From: JACPLA01 sp035291905 | GTDB taxonomy: Bacteria; Bacteroidota; Ignavibacteria; UBA10030 | Direction: 5' to 3' | NCBI GenBank assembly: GCA_035291905.1 | Contig: DATDRF010000255.1 | Location: 1-54,885 of the forward strand | Length of the DNA: 54,885 nucleotides | In this document: positions 43,080 to 52,012 of the stretch, piece by piece | Position numbering within the stretch: the stretch's first letter is position 1 | Layout: each line of letters starts with the position of its first letter | Translations under genes and position numbers: made by a program | Notes under the pieces: model-generated | Told to the model about the DNA's origin: nothing | Databases searched by the model: none | Seen by the model: the letters and a program-made list of their open reading frames with translations, nothing else

Positions 43080-44117
43080 ATGGAATCGTATCAAAAAACA
43101 TTCCGCGCTCCTGAGCTTTTCGGGGATTTTTGGCTCAATTCCGACCCTGTTTCCGTTCGAGAAATCCGCGGGAACGTCCTCCTTGTCGATTTTTGGGACT
43201 ATTCCTCCGTTCACTGCATCAGGGCTCTTCCATATGTAAAGGAATGGCAGCGGAAGTACCGTGATTATGGGCTGGTGGTCGTAGGGGTTCACACTCCCGA
43301 ATTTGCGTTCGGCCAGGATGAACACAACGTGCGCAAAGCAGTCCAGGATCTTGACATTCCCTATCCGATCGTGGGAGACAATGAGGCACGGATATGGAGT
43401 TCGTTTGGCAGTCGAACGTGGCCCACGAAGTTTCTCGTCGACAAAGACGGCTTCATCCGGGTCATGCATCAGGGAGAAGGGAGTTACGATCAGTTCGAAC
43501 GATCGATTCAGTTCATGGTGAGCGAGGCGGGCATGCGGGGTGAGCTTCCCGATCTGACCACCCCGGTTCGCGACACGGACGTCCCCGGGGCTGTCTGCTA
43601 TCGGACGACGGCCGAGGTCCGCACGGGATATCTCCGGGGAGCCCTTGGCAACACGGAAGGATACACACCCGAATCCACTCTTGAGTATGTTGACCAGGGG
43701 ATCTACCTCCCCGGCCGGTTCTATCTCAATGGGAAATGGACATCCGAACGGGAAAGTGTCCGCTTTGTGGGCGGTTCCAAAGAGTCGGGGACTGCGAGCG
43801 TTCGGTATGAGGCCTCGGAGGTCAATGCCGTACTCGGCCATGAACACGGGAAGAAATGCAAAGTTCTCGTCCAACAGGATGGAAAATGGCTCGGAAAAAG
43901 CAACCGGGGGAGCGACGTGGCGGTCGGGAAGGACGGGTCGACGTACGTGACGGTTGATCGCTTTCGAATGTTTAACATCATCAAGAACAGCCAGTTTGGC
44001 GAGCACGCCGTCAGGCTTTTCACAAATGTCGCCGACGTCCGGCTGTTCAGCTTCACTTTTGTGGGTTCTATCATTCCCGAGGTCATGAATACGCCCCAAG
44101 GGATCGGGATGAATTGA
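43080..44117 (+). CDS. Thioredoxin-like (TlpA/DipZ-type) protein with altered active site
   Basis: 345 aa with no signal peptide at this start. Residues ~25-160 match the DipZ-type thioredoxin domain: NVLLVDFWDYSSVHCIRALPYVKEW, GLVVVGVHTPEFAF, WPTKFLVDKDGFI. Where relatives have CxxC, this has SSVHC, so only the second Cys remains and normal dithiol chemistry is not possible. The C-terminal half (~190-345) resembles the beta-sandwich tail of these proteins. It overlaps the next gene by 1 bp. It could be a monothiol or purely binding member. Confidence 0.82.
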   Translation: MESYQKTFRAPELFGDFWLNSDPVSVREIRGNVLLVDFWDYSSVHCIRALPYVKEWQRKYRDYGLVVVGVHTPEFAFGQDEHNVRKAVQDLDIPYPIVGDNEARIWSSFGSRTWPTKFLVDKDGFIRVMHQGEGSYDQFERSIQFMVSEAGMRGELPDLTTPVRDTDVPGAVCYRTTAEVRTGYLRGALGNTEGYTPESTLEYVDQGIYLPGRFYLNGKWTSERESVRFVGGSKESGTASVRYEASEVNAVLGHEHGKKCKVLVQQDGKWLGKSNRGSDVAVGKDGSTYVTVDRFRMFNIIKNSQFGEHAVRLFTNVADVRLFSFTFVGSIIPEVMNTPQGIGMN

Positions 44118-45145
44118 TGAAATGCGTGCGCATTCACGAACACGGCGGTCTTGAGAAACTCCTCATCGAGGAGATTCCCCCTCCGAAAATCTCAAGCTCT
44201 GAAGTCCTCGTTCAGGTCAAAGCAACCTCTCTCAACCACCTCGACCTTTGGGTTCGAAAAGGACTCCCCGGCGTAAAGTTTCCTCTCCCAATCATTCCCG
44301 GCATTGACGCGGCAGGTATTGTTGCAGAAGTGGGGGATGCCGTCACTCACGTCGTCCCCGGCGACCGGGTAGCGATTGCCCAGGGTATCTCCTGCGGGCA
44401 TTGCGTGTGGTGCCTCAATGGCCAAGATAATCTCTGCAAGGACTATCGGCTGATCGGGGAGCACCGCGACGGGGCCGACGCGGAGTTTCTGAGCGTCCCC
44501 GGCCGCAACGTCATCAAATTGAGCAAAGCCCTCTCCTTTGAGCAGGCTGCCGCGGGAGCTCTCGTCTTCCTCACGGCCTGGCAGATGCTGGTCGACAAGG
44601 CCAGGGTGCGTCCGGGCGAAGATGTCCTCGTGATGGGGGCAAGCAGCGGTGTTGGAAGCGCAGGCCTTCAGATCGCCAAACTGTTCGGCGCGCGTGTCAT
44701 TGCAGTGACCAGCTCGGAGAAGAAGGCGGACCACGCGCGCATGCTGGGAGCCGATGAGACAATCATCCGGACAAAGGGAAATATTGTCAAGGAGGTGAGA
44801 GCACTCACCGCGAAACGCGGGGTCGATGTTGTTTTCGAACACGTTGGCTCGAGTGTGTGGGACGACTGCATCAAAAGCCTCGCCAAAGGCGGACGCCTGG
44901 TGACGTGCGGCGCAACATCAGGTTTCGACGCGGCCACCGACCTTCGATACATCTTCTACAAGCAGCTTCAGATCCTCGGCTCGACCATGGGCCGCAAGGG
45001 GGATCTCATTACAATCCTGAAATTCTTCGAAGAGGGGAAACTCAAACCGGTCATCGACAGGGTCATACCCCTGGACCAAGTGCGCGAGGGGCATCGTTTG
45101 CTCGAAGAAGGGACGCAGTTCGGCAAGATCGTCATGACCCCTTAG
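44117..45145 (+). CDS. Zinc-type MDR alcohol dehydrogenase / quinone-oxidoreductase-like
   Basis: 342 aa from the ATG at 44117 (TGATG overlap with the previous stop; a TTG sits one codon earlier). The GroES-like domain has IIPGIDAAGIVAEVG and GDRVAIAQGISCGHCVWCLNGQDNLCKDY, a structural-zinc Cys cluster. The Rossmann domain has LVMGASSGVGSAGLQIAKLFGA. It reduces or oxidises an alcohol, aldehyde or quinone with NAD(P)H. The catalytic-zinc ligand set is not fully clear (SLNHLDLWVRKG instead of a Cys), which is typical of quinone-oxidoreductase-like members. Confidence 0.88.
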   Translation: MKCVRIHEHGGLEKLLIEEIPPPKISSSEVLVQVKATSLNHLDLWVRKGLPGVKFPLPIIPGIDAAGIVAEVGDAVTHVVPGDRVAIAQGISCGHCVWCLNGQDNLCKDYRLIGEHRDGADAEFLSVPGRNVIKLSKALSFEQAAAGALVFLTAWQMLVDKARVRPGEDVLVMGASSGVGSAGLQIAKLFGARVIAVTSSEKKADHARMLGADETIIRTKGNIVKEVRALTAKRGVDVVFEHVGSSVWDDCIKSLAKGGRLVTCGATSGFDAATDLRYIFYKQLQILGSTMGRKGDLITILKFFEEGKLKPVIDRVIPLDQVREGHRLLEEGTQFGKIVMTP

Positions 45146-45246
45146 CAATGCAGGCAGGGGCAGGAAAGGTCGGGGCAAGTCTTTGGGGGCGAAACAGTTC
45201 TTGATCAGCTGACTTAGACTCCGTCATGACGAAAGGGAAAACACCC

Positions 45247-47892
45247 ATGAGATTTGTTTGCGTTTGCATCCTGATCCCCCTTCTCTTTCTCCCTCTCCGA
45301 GGCCAAGGGCAATTGCCGTTTCGGAATCCCGATCTGCCCATTGAAAAACGGGTCGCCGACCTTGTCGGACGTCTCACCCTCGATGAGAAGGTAAAGCAGA
45401 TGCTGTACAATGCACCTGCGATCGAGCGGCTCGGCGTCCCTGCCTATAATTGGTGGGGTGAAGCTCTTCACGGCGTGGCACGTGCCGGCAAAGCAACGGT
45501 CTTTCCGCAGGCGATCGGCCTTGCAGCAACCTGGGATTCCGATCTTATGTTTCGTGTCGCCACGGTTATTTCCGATGAAGCACGGGCGAAGTATCGCGGT
45601 TCTCTCAAGAAGGGATGGACGGAGATCTATGAGGGCCTCACGTTCTGGTCTCCCAACATCAACATTTTCCGTGATCCCCGCTGGGGCCGGGGAATGGAGA
45701 CCTACGGCGAAGATCCGTTCCTCGCAGGGCGCCTTGGTGTCGAGTTTGTGCGTGGGATGCAGGGAAATGATCCGCGCTATTTCAAAACCATTGCGACGCC
45801 CAAACACTTTGCTGTTCACAGCGGACCTGAGCCTCTGCGCCATGTCTACGATGCACGGGTAGATGATCGCGATCTTTACGAGACCTATCTTCCAGCCTTC
45901 AGAGCAACAATTGTTGATGGCCACGCCCAATCTGTCATGTGTGCGTACAACCGGTTTCGGGGCGACCCATGTTGCGGCAGCAGCGCATTGATCCAAAAGA
46001 TTCTCCGCGATCAGTGGGGATTCGACGGTTATGTGGTTTCCGACTGTTGGGCCATCATGGATTTCTACACGTTTCACAAGACCTCTTTGGATGCGCCTTC
46101 TGCAGCTGCAGCAGCTTTGATCGCCGGGACCGACCTCAACTGCGGTGTGACCTATGACAGCCTGGCGGTGGCTGTTCGAAAAGGGCTGGTGGCCGAGAGG
46201 GAGGTCGATAAGGCTGTGGCAAGACTGTTCCGGATCCGCTTCAAACTCGGCATGTTCGATCCGCCCGAGCGCGTTCCATTTGCATCGATCCCCGAAAGTG
46301 CCAATGATTCACAAGAGCACCGTCAGATAGCGCTCGAGACTACACGAAAATCGATCGTCCTTCTGAAAAACGAAGGTGGAGTCCTTCCCCTTCGGGATGA
46401 TCTCCGCACGGTGGCGGTCATTGGCCCGAACGCGGATGATGTGGAGACCCTGTTGGGCAACTACAACGGAACACCCGCAGAGCCGGTGACCCCGCTGGAA
46501 GGCATTCGCCGTCGGCTGGGAGAGAAGACGAAGGTTATCTATGAGCGCGGCTGCGACGTTGCCCAAGGAATGTTGACGACAGAAGTCGTTCCCGGTTCTG
46601 CGTTGTACACACAGACGACCTCGGGCCGTGTTTCGGGGCTGCAGGCCGACTACTTCAACAACTATGATTTCAAAGGAGCCCCCTTCCGGTCAAGGATCGA
46701 CAGGACGATTGACTACCAATGGTGGGAGAATGCGCCGATAGCAGGGATGAGGGCTGATAGCTTCAGTGTGCGATGGAGGGGAATTCTCGTAGCACCTGCA
46801 ACCGGGAAATACCTGTTGGGCGGGAACGCTCTCGGCATATACAGGATGTTTGTCGATGACTCGCTGTTCGTCGAGTTCACCGAAAGGCATGTCGCACGCC
46901 CCGAATGGAAAGAAATCGAGCTTAAAGCAGGTGAAGAAAGAAGAATCACCATAGAGTATCAGGACAGACGGCCGGACGCAACGGTTCAGTTCATGTGGTC
47001 TGCCCCCGAATCAGGCCGCAAAGCGGCAGCACTGGATGCTGCAAAGGGCGCGGATGCCGTCATTATGATCATGGGGCTTTCGCCGCGGCTCGAAGGAGAG
47101 GAGATGACTGTGGAAATTCCCGGGTTCAAAGGGGGCGACAGAACCAGCCTGGACCTTCCGGCTCCTCAAGAGGAGTTGATCAGGGAGGTCGTCGCGCTCG
47201 GAAAGCCCGTGGTTTTGGTTCTGCTGAACGGAAGCGCGGTTGCCGTCAACTGGGCTGCTGCAAATGTTCCCGCCATTGTTGAAGCATGGTATCCCGGACA
47301 GTCAGCCGGCACCGCGATTGCAGAAGTATTGTTCGGCGATTACAGCCCGGGTGGCCGTCTTCCGGTCACGTTCTATAAGTCTGTCGACCAGCTTCCCCCG
47401 TTCGATGATTACCGGATGAAAGGGAGGACTTACAAGTACTTTGATGGGAGCCCCCTCTTCCCGTTTGGATTTGGACTCAGTTATACAAATTTCTCCTACA
47501 GCGACCTCAAGGTTCCTGCAAGTATTCAATCCGGCTCGAGTGCCACCGCTTCTGTCACTGTGGCGAACACGGGCAAGCGGGATGGAGAGGAGGTGGTCCA
47601 GCTTTACGTGAAAGACCTTCAAGCCTCATCGCCGGTCCCGATTCGAGCGCTGGCAGGATTCCGAAGGGTTCTTCTGAAATCGGGCGAGAAAAAAACGGTG
47701 ACGTTTACCATTGAGCCCCGAATGCTTTCCTTGATCAACGCTGGTTCTCGCCGTGTCGTAGAGCCGGGAGAATTCGAGATTACTGTGGGAGGCAAGCAAC
47801 CGGGATTCACCGGGCTTGCAGATGCTGCAACGACCCAAACCATATCGGGCCGGCTAAAGGTAACAGGAAAAGAGTTTGTCCTCGACCCCTGA
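45247..47892 (+). CDS. GH3 glycosidase with PA14 insert (beta-glucosidase/xylosidase type)
   Basis: I prefer the ATG at 45247 (AAAGGG before it, clean signal peptide ending LRGQGQ); an in-frame ATG at 45226 also exists. 881 aa. N-terminal GH3 barrel: DEKVKQML, WWGEALHGVA, FPQAIGLAATWD, GRGMETYGEDP, TPKHFAVHSGPE, nucleophile Asp in GYVVSDCWAI (~266). The second GH3 domain (KSIVLLKNEGGVLPL) is interrupted by a PA14 sugar-binding module (~455-590) and resumes at VIMIMGLSP. A FnIII-like C-terminal domain ends the chain. It cleaves terminal beta-linked sugars, and its EALHG/FPQ pattern favours the xylosidase branch. It is exported. Confidence 0.92.
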   Translation: MRFVCVCILIPLLFLPLRGQGQLPFRNPDLPIEKRVADLVGRLTLDEKVKQMLYNAPAIERLGVPAYNWWGEALHGVARAGKATVFPQAIGLAATWDSDLMFRVATVISDEARAKYRGSLKKGWTEIYEGLTFWSPNINIFRDPRWGRGMETYGEDPFLAGRLGVEFVRGMQGNDPRYFKTIATPKHFAVHSGPEPLRHVYDARVDDRDLYETYLPAFRATIVDGHAQSVMCAYNRFRGDPCCGSSALIQKILRDQWGFDGYVVSDCWAIMDFYTFHKTSLDAPSAAAAALIAGTDLNCGVTYDSLAVAVRKGLVAEREVDKAVARLFRIRFKLGMFDPPERVPFASIPESANDSQEHRQIALETTRKSIVLLKNEGGVLPLRDDLRTVAVIGPNADDVETLLGNYNGTPAEPVTPLEGIRRRLGEKTKVIYERGCDVAQGMLTTEVVPGSALYTQTTSGRVSGLQADYFNNYDFKGAPFRSRIDRTIDYQWWENAPIAGMRADSFSVRWRGILVAPATGKYLLGGNALGIYRMFVDDSLFVEFTERHVARPEWKEIELKAGEERRITIEYQDRRPDATVQFMWSAPESGRKAAALDAAKGADAVIMIMGLSPRLEGEEMTVEIPGFKGGDRTSLDLPAPQEELIREVVALGKPVVLVLLNGSAVAVNWAAANVPAIVEAWYPGQSAGTAIAEVLFGDYSPGGRLPVTFYKSVDQLPPFDDYRMKGRTYKYFDGSPLFPFGFGLSYTNFSYSDLKVPASIQSGSSATASVTVANTGKRDGEEVVQLYVKDLQASSPVPIRALAGFRRVLLKSGEKKTVTFTIEPRMLSLINAGSRRVVEPGEFEITVGGKQPGFTGLADAATTQTISGRLKVTGKEFVLDP

Positions 47893-47923
47893 ACGTTTTT
47901 CTCTGTGTTCTCCGTGCATTCTT

Positions 47924-48064
47924 AGAAGCCATCTCAAAATGCAGGGGCTGAAGCCCTTTGTTACTGTTTTTTGTTGCCCCGACCTTAAGGTCGGGGCAAT
48001 GCCATGCCCCCTTTTGGGTTTTAACCCTTGAAAAAGACAACAAAACATTTTTGAGATGGCTTCT
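47924..48064. mobile_element. Miniature inverted-repeat element, TA-flanked (141 bp)
   Basis: 16-bp inverted ends AGAAGCCATCTCAAAA (47924-47939) and TTTTGAGATGGCTTCT (48049-48064). Read as TA duplications around GAAGCC...GGCTTC, the flanks are TA on each side. The inside carries a 26-bp perfect palindrome (47974-47999, arms GCCCCGACC/GGTCGGGGC). No coding capacity. It is unrelated to the two 8-bp-TSD elements. It splits a larger text-like repeat (CTCTGTGTTCTCCGTGC before it, GTGACCTCTGTGGTTAATA after it). The remaining 48065-48136 holds small inverted repeats (CCTCTG/CAGAGG, ACACCG/CGGTGT) and no gene. Confidence 0.8.
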
Positions 48065-48136
48065 AGTGACCTCTGTGGTTAATAACAGAGGACACCGCGT
48101 AGAAAACACGGTGTAAGCAGAGGAGGCACAGAGGAT

Positions 48137-48165
48137 TTGCACCTCAACAGGTTTCTTGCTATCTT
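48137..48165 (+). promoter_or_regulatory. Promoter of the metH leader
   Basis: TTGCAC (48137-48142), a 17-bp spacer, then TATCTT (48160-48165). The predicted start, 7 nt later, falls exactly at the first base of the proposed SAM-II P1 stem (48172). Confidence 0.6.
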
Positions 48166-48171
48166 GAGACT

Positions 48172-48228
48172 AGTGGCGATTTGAAGCCGGCAGATTGCGG
48201 CCACTTAAAAAACAGCTAAAGCGCCGTC
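48172..48228 (+). ncRNA. SAM-II riboswitch (candidate) in the metH leader
   Basis: The P1 stem AGTGGC (48172-48177) with GCCACT (48200-48205) closes a 22-nt loop that begins GATTTGAAG and ends ATTGCG. The 3' tail carries AACAGCTAAAGCGCCG (48211-48226). This matches the SAM-II plan I know: P1, a loop with GATTTnA and ATTGC blocks, then an AGCTAAA-containing tail folding back. Loop CGGC (48188-48191) can pair with tail GCCG (48223-48226) as the pseudoknot. SAM-II RNAs repress methionine genes when S-adenosylmethionine is high, which fits metH downstream. Recognition is from memory, without a covariance search. Confidence 0.75.
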
Positions 48229-48243
48229 AGGAGTTTGGTCAAA

Positions 48244-48278
48244 CCCCGACGCGAAATGCCGTTGGGGATTTTTGTTTT
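48244..48278 (+). terminator. Leader terminator between the SAM-II candidate and metH
   Basis: CCCCGACG (48244-48251) pairs with CGTTGGGG (48260-48267, one G-T pair), followed by ATTTTTGTTTT. The segment GGAGTTTG/CAAACCCC (48230-48247) can form a competing hairpin using the same CCCC, so it could act as an antiterminator. Confidence 0.75.
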
Positions 48279-48305
48279 AAGACAGTAAAGAGTGAAGGGT
48301 AAAGA

Positions 48306-51300
48306 GTGAAGGGTTTCCTCGAGATCTTGAAAGAAAAAATCATCGTCTTCGACGGTGCCATGGGAACGCATCTTCAGGGCCAGAATCTCACGGCGGATGA
48401 TTTTGGCGGGGAGAATTTCGCCGGGTGCAATGAGTACCTGGTTCTGACAAAGCCCTCTGCGGTCGAACGCGTGCATCAGGACTACCTTGAAGCAGGGTGC
48501 GATGTGATCGAAACCGACTCGTTCGGTTCGACGTCAATTGTTCTTGCCGAATACGGACTGGAAAAGAAGGCGTACGAGCTGAACAGGAAAGCGGCTGAGA
48601 TAGCGAAACGCATGGCGCGGGACTTCTCTTCCTCCGGAAGGCAGCGATTCGTGGCCGGGTCCATGGGTCCCACAACGAAATTGCCTTCCCTTGGGCATAT
48701 CGGATTCATGCCCATGGCTGATTCTTACCATGAACAGGCGAAGGGCCTTGTTGAGGGTGGGGTTGACCTGCTGTCGATCGAAACGTGTCAGGATTTGCTG
48801 CAGATAAAAGCGGCATTGTACGGTGTGTTTCGGTATTTCGAGGAGAGCCGCAAGCGGGTGCCGGTCATCGTCTCTGTCACGATCGAAACCATGGGCACAA
48901 TGCTGCTTGGTACGGAAATATCGGCTGCTTTGACTGCCATCGAGCCCTATGACGTCGACATTATCGGGATGAACTGCGCGACAGGGCCAAGAGAGATGTC
49001 GGAGCACGTCCGAACGCTTTCGGCGAGCAGCCCCAAGCCGATCTTTGTCATGCCCAATGCAGGGCTCCCTGAGAATATTGGAGGAAAAGCTCATTACCAC
49101 TTGTCTCCCGAGGATCTGGTCAAATTCCTTTCTCATTTTGTGAAAGACCTGGGCGTCCAGATTGTGGGAGGTTGCTGCGGAACAACCAAGGAGCATATCC
49201 GTCAGCTCGCTGATGCTGCCGGCAATCTTGCGCCTGTTCCCCGAAAGTTCGAATTCGTTCCAAGCGTCTCGAGTCTCTACCAATCGGTACCGATGCATGT
49301 CGATCCCGCCCCTCTCCTGATCGGCGAACGGACAAACGCCAACGGAAGCAAGTTGTTCAAAGACCTGCTTTCGAAGGAGGATTGGGAAGGGATCGTCTCC
49401 ATGGGACGCGAACAGGTGAGAGAGCAGGCACACCTGCAGGACGTTTGTGTGGCGTATGTCGGCCGCAATGAGACACGAGACATGCAGGAGGTGATCACAC
49501 GGTTCAACACCCAGGTGACGACTCCGCTTGTCATCGATTCGACGGAAGCCCCGGTGATCGAAGAGGCCCTTCAGCGTATTGGCGGAAAAGCGATCATCAA
49601 TTCCATCAATCTCGAAGACGGCGAAGAGCGGATCGATCGGATTCTCCCCCTGTGCAAGAAGTTCGGCGCCGCAGTCATTGCCCTGACCATCGACGAACGG
49701 GGGATGGCCAAGTCCGCCCAATCGAAACTGGAAATAGCGAAGAGGATCTACGATCTGGTGGTGGGGAAGTATGGTCTCAGGCCGCATGACCTCATTTTTG
49801 ACACGCTCACCTTCACGCTCGGTTCCGGTGATGAGGAATTCAGGAAAGCGGGAAAAGAATCGATCGAAGCGATTCGCCTTATCAAAAAAGAGCTGCCCGG
49901 CGTTCACACAGTGCTGGGTGTCAGCAACATTTCGTTCGGGTTGGCGCCGCATGCCCGTCACGCTTTGAACAGCGTTTTTCTTCATTACGCGGTCGAGGCG
50001 GGACTTGACATGGCAATCGTCCATGCGTCGAAGATCATGCCGTTGTTCAAAATCATCGAACGCGAGCGGGAGATTTGCAGGAAATTGATTTTTGACGAAA
50101 GATCCTATGAAGGCGAAGGGGAGTCGAGAAAGGTCGTGTACGATCCCCTGAAAGACCTTCTTGCAGTTGCCGCGGGCGGAGCAGAAAAGAAGAAGGTTGC
50201 GGTATCGGGGCAAACGGTGGAAGAGCGTTTGAAGAACCGAATCATCGATGGTGAGCGTGTTGGCCTGAACGCGGATCTCGAGGAGGCCCTGAAGAAGCAC
50301 GCAGCGTTGGAGATTATCAACACCATTCTCCTCGACGGGATGAAGGTGGTCGGGGATCTGTTCGGATCAGGACAAATGCAGCTCCCGTTTGTCCTTCAAT
50401 CGGCTGAAGTGATGAAGGCGGCGGTCTCGTATCTTGAGCCTTTCATGGACAAGAAAGATGGGGCAGGAAGAGGAACGATGGTTATCGCCACGGTCAAGGG
50501 AGACGTCCATGACATCGGGAAGAACCTGGTCGACATTATTCTGACGAACAACGGATACAAGGTTGTCAACCTTGGCATCAAGTGTCCCGTGGAGACCATG
50601 CTCCATGCGGCCGAGGAGCACAAAGCTGACGCAATAGGGATGAGCGGGTTGCTGGTAAAATCTACCCTCATCATGAGAGAGAACCTGGAAGTTATGAACG
50701 AGCGCAGCCTGAGGACTCCCGTGGTTCTTGGGGGCGCCGCATTGACGCGAAGGTATGTCGAACAGGATCTTCGTCCCGTTTACCAGGGGACCGTTCTCTA
50801 TGCAAATGATGCCTTCGATGGACTGCGGTTCATGGAGCAGATTGTCAGCGGAGAAATCTCGGCGGTTGCCGAGACCGACAGCTCGACAGATGAGGAAAAG
50901 CTCACCGGATCCGAGGCAAAAATCGCGATGGCTCTGGCGGAAAAAGGAGGAGGGGTTGGTGAATCCGTCAAGACAAAGGCAATCCGTTCCCTAGTCCGGG
51001 CCGACGGCGAGATACCGCGTCCTCCGTTCTGGGGCTCACAGGTCATTGAGGATATTCCTCTGGATGAAATCTTCGAATATGTGAATGAGATTGCGCTCAT
51101 TCGGGGCCAATGGAGAGTGGTACGCGGGAAAATGAACGAGACGGATTATCAGAAAATCCTGCAGGATCAGATCTATCCGGACCTTGAGCGATTGAAGAAA
51201 GAGACAAAAGAAAAGGGATTGCTCACGCCGAAAGTCGTGTACGGCTATTTCCCCTGCCAGTCGGACGGAAACGATCTCATCATCTACCAACTCCCGGAAG

Positions 51301-51842
51301 GGCACACTTCGAACTTTGAACCTCGAACTTCGAACCTTCAGGAACACCTCCGGTTTTCCTTTCCTCGTCAGCGCGATGACCGGCACCTGTGTATTTCCGA
51401 TTTTTTCGCGCCTGTCGATTCGGGCCGCGTCGACGTTGTCGCATTTCACCTTGTCACGATGGGTCATCGCGCGTCTGAATATTCACGTTCATTGTTTGAA
51501 TCGAACAACTACAAGGAGTACCTGTATTTTCACGGGTTAAGCGTTGAGAGCGCAGAAGCGTTGGCGGAGCTCTGGCACGGCCGGATTCGGGCCGAATTGG
51601 GGATCCATGGAAATGATGCGAAAGAAATCCGGAAGCTATTTTCGCAGCATTATCAGGGCTCGCGCTACAGTTTTGGCTATCCTGCCTGCCCAAACCTTGA
51701 AGACCAGACAAAATTATTCGAACTTCTGGAGCCCGGGAAAATAGGCGTTTCGTTGAGTGAGGAATTTCAGCTCGATCCCGAGCAATCGACATCGGCGATC
51801 ATTGTCCATCACCCCGAGGCGAGGTATTTTTTTGTGAAGTGA
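48306..51842 (+). CDS. metH: Cobalamin-dependent methionine synthase
   Basis: 1178 aa from GTG. It transfers a methyl group from methyltetrahydrofolate to homocysteine via B12. The homocysteine domain (~1-310) has zinc Cys in GMNCATG and GGCCGTT. The folate domain (~340-620) starts LLIGERTNANGS. The B12 cap and Rossmann domains (~640-900) include DVHDIGKNLVDIILTNNGYKV (His axial-ligand motif, ~734). The activation domain (~970-1178) ends SYPACPNLEDQTKLF-like (YPACPNLEDQTK). At ~1002-1012 the sequence SNFEPRTSNLQ is encoded by an intergenic-type repeat, inserted in frame without a stop. It is controlled by the candidate SAM-II riboswitch and depends on B12, whose importer is also riboswitch-controlled in this window. 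Confidence 0.96.
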   Translation: MKGFLEILKEKIIVFDGAMGTHLQGQNLTADDFGGENFAGCNEYLVLTKPSAVERVHQDYLEAGCDVIETDSFGSTSIVLAEYGLEKKAYELNRKAAEIAKRMARDFSSSGRQRFVAGSMGPTTKLPSLGHIGFMPMADSYHEQAKGLVEGGVDLLSIETCQDLLQIKAALYGVFRYFEESRKRVPVIVSVTIETMGTMLLGTEISAALTAIEPYDVDIIGMNCATGPREMSEHVRTLSASSPKPIFVMPNAGLPENIGGKAHYHLSPEDLVKFLSHFVKDLGVQIVGGCCGTTKEHIRQLADAAGNLAPVPRKFEFVPSVSSLYQSVPMHVDPAPLLIGERTNANGSKLFKDLLSKEDWEGIVSMGREQVREQAHLQDVCVAYVGRNETRDMQEVITRFNTQVTTPLVIDSTEAPVIEEALQRIGGKAIINSINLEDGEERIDRILPLCKKFGAAVIALTIDERGMAKSAQSKLEIAKRIYDLVVGKYGLRPHDLIFDTLTFTLGSGDEEFRKAGKESIEAIRLIKKELPGVHTVLGVSNISFGLAPHARHALNSVFLHYAVEAGLDMAIVHASKIMPLFKIIEREREICRKLIFDERSYEGEGESRKVVYDPLKDLLAVAAGGAEKKKVAVSGQTVEERLKNRIIDGERVGLNADLEEALKKHAALEIINTILLDGMKVVGDLFGSGQMQLPFVLQSAEVMKAAVSYLEPFMDKKDGAGRGTMVIATVKGDVHDIGKNLVDIILTNNGYKVVNLGIKCPVETMLHAAEEHKADAIGMSGLLVKSTLIMRENLEVMNERSLRTPVVLGGAALTRRYVEQDLRPVYQGTVLYANDAFDGLRFMEQIVSGEISAVAETDSSTDEEKLTGSEAKIAMALAEKGGGVGESVKTKAIRSLVRADGEIPRPPFWGSQVIEDIPLDEIFEYVNEIALIRGQWRVVRGKMNETDYQKILQDQIYPDLERLKKETKEKGLLTPKVVYGYFPCQSDGNDLIIYQLPEGHTSNFEPRTSNLQEHLRFSFPRQRDDRHLCISDFFAPVDSGRVDVVAFHLVTMGHRASEYSRSLFESNNYKEYLYFHGLSVESAEALAELWHGRIRAELGIHGNDAKEIRKLFSQHYQGSRYSFGYPACPNLEDQTKLFELLEPGKIGVSLSEEFQLDPEQSTSAIIVHHPEARYFFVK

Positions 51843-51883
51843 GAGAGCTATCAGCTATCAGCTGCCAGCCATCTGTGTCAGCT

Positions 51884-51970
51884 GCGTGAAACCTGGAACC
51901 TGAAACTTGAAACCCGCCTGCGTTCACACAACGAACTTCGGCGGGCAAGCCTGAAGCTTAAAACCATAAA
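51884..51970. repeat. Text-like intergenic repeat after metH
   Basis: Degenerate units GAAACCTGGAACC, TGAAACTTGAAACC and AAGCTTAAAACC flank an inverted pair CCCGCCTGCG/CGGCGGGC around ACACAACGAAC. It belongs to the same vocabulary as 24640-24765. It separates metH from gpmA; no promoter or gene is seen within it. Confidence 0.6.
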
Positions 51971-52012
51971 CCTGCAACAACCGCAACACCTCAGTCTCCG
52001 AAAGCAACCGCA

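Noticed and set aside
45145..45247. Polysaccharide-utilisation locus around the GH3 gene
   Set aside because: No SusC/SusD pair or sugar regulator lies next to it; it is an isolated exported glycosidase.
48534..50300. 588-aa open frame on the - strand
   Set aside because: It lies fully inside metH, whose domains are all recognisable. It has no family-like motifs and no ribosome site, and long antisense frames are common in this codon usage.
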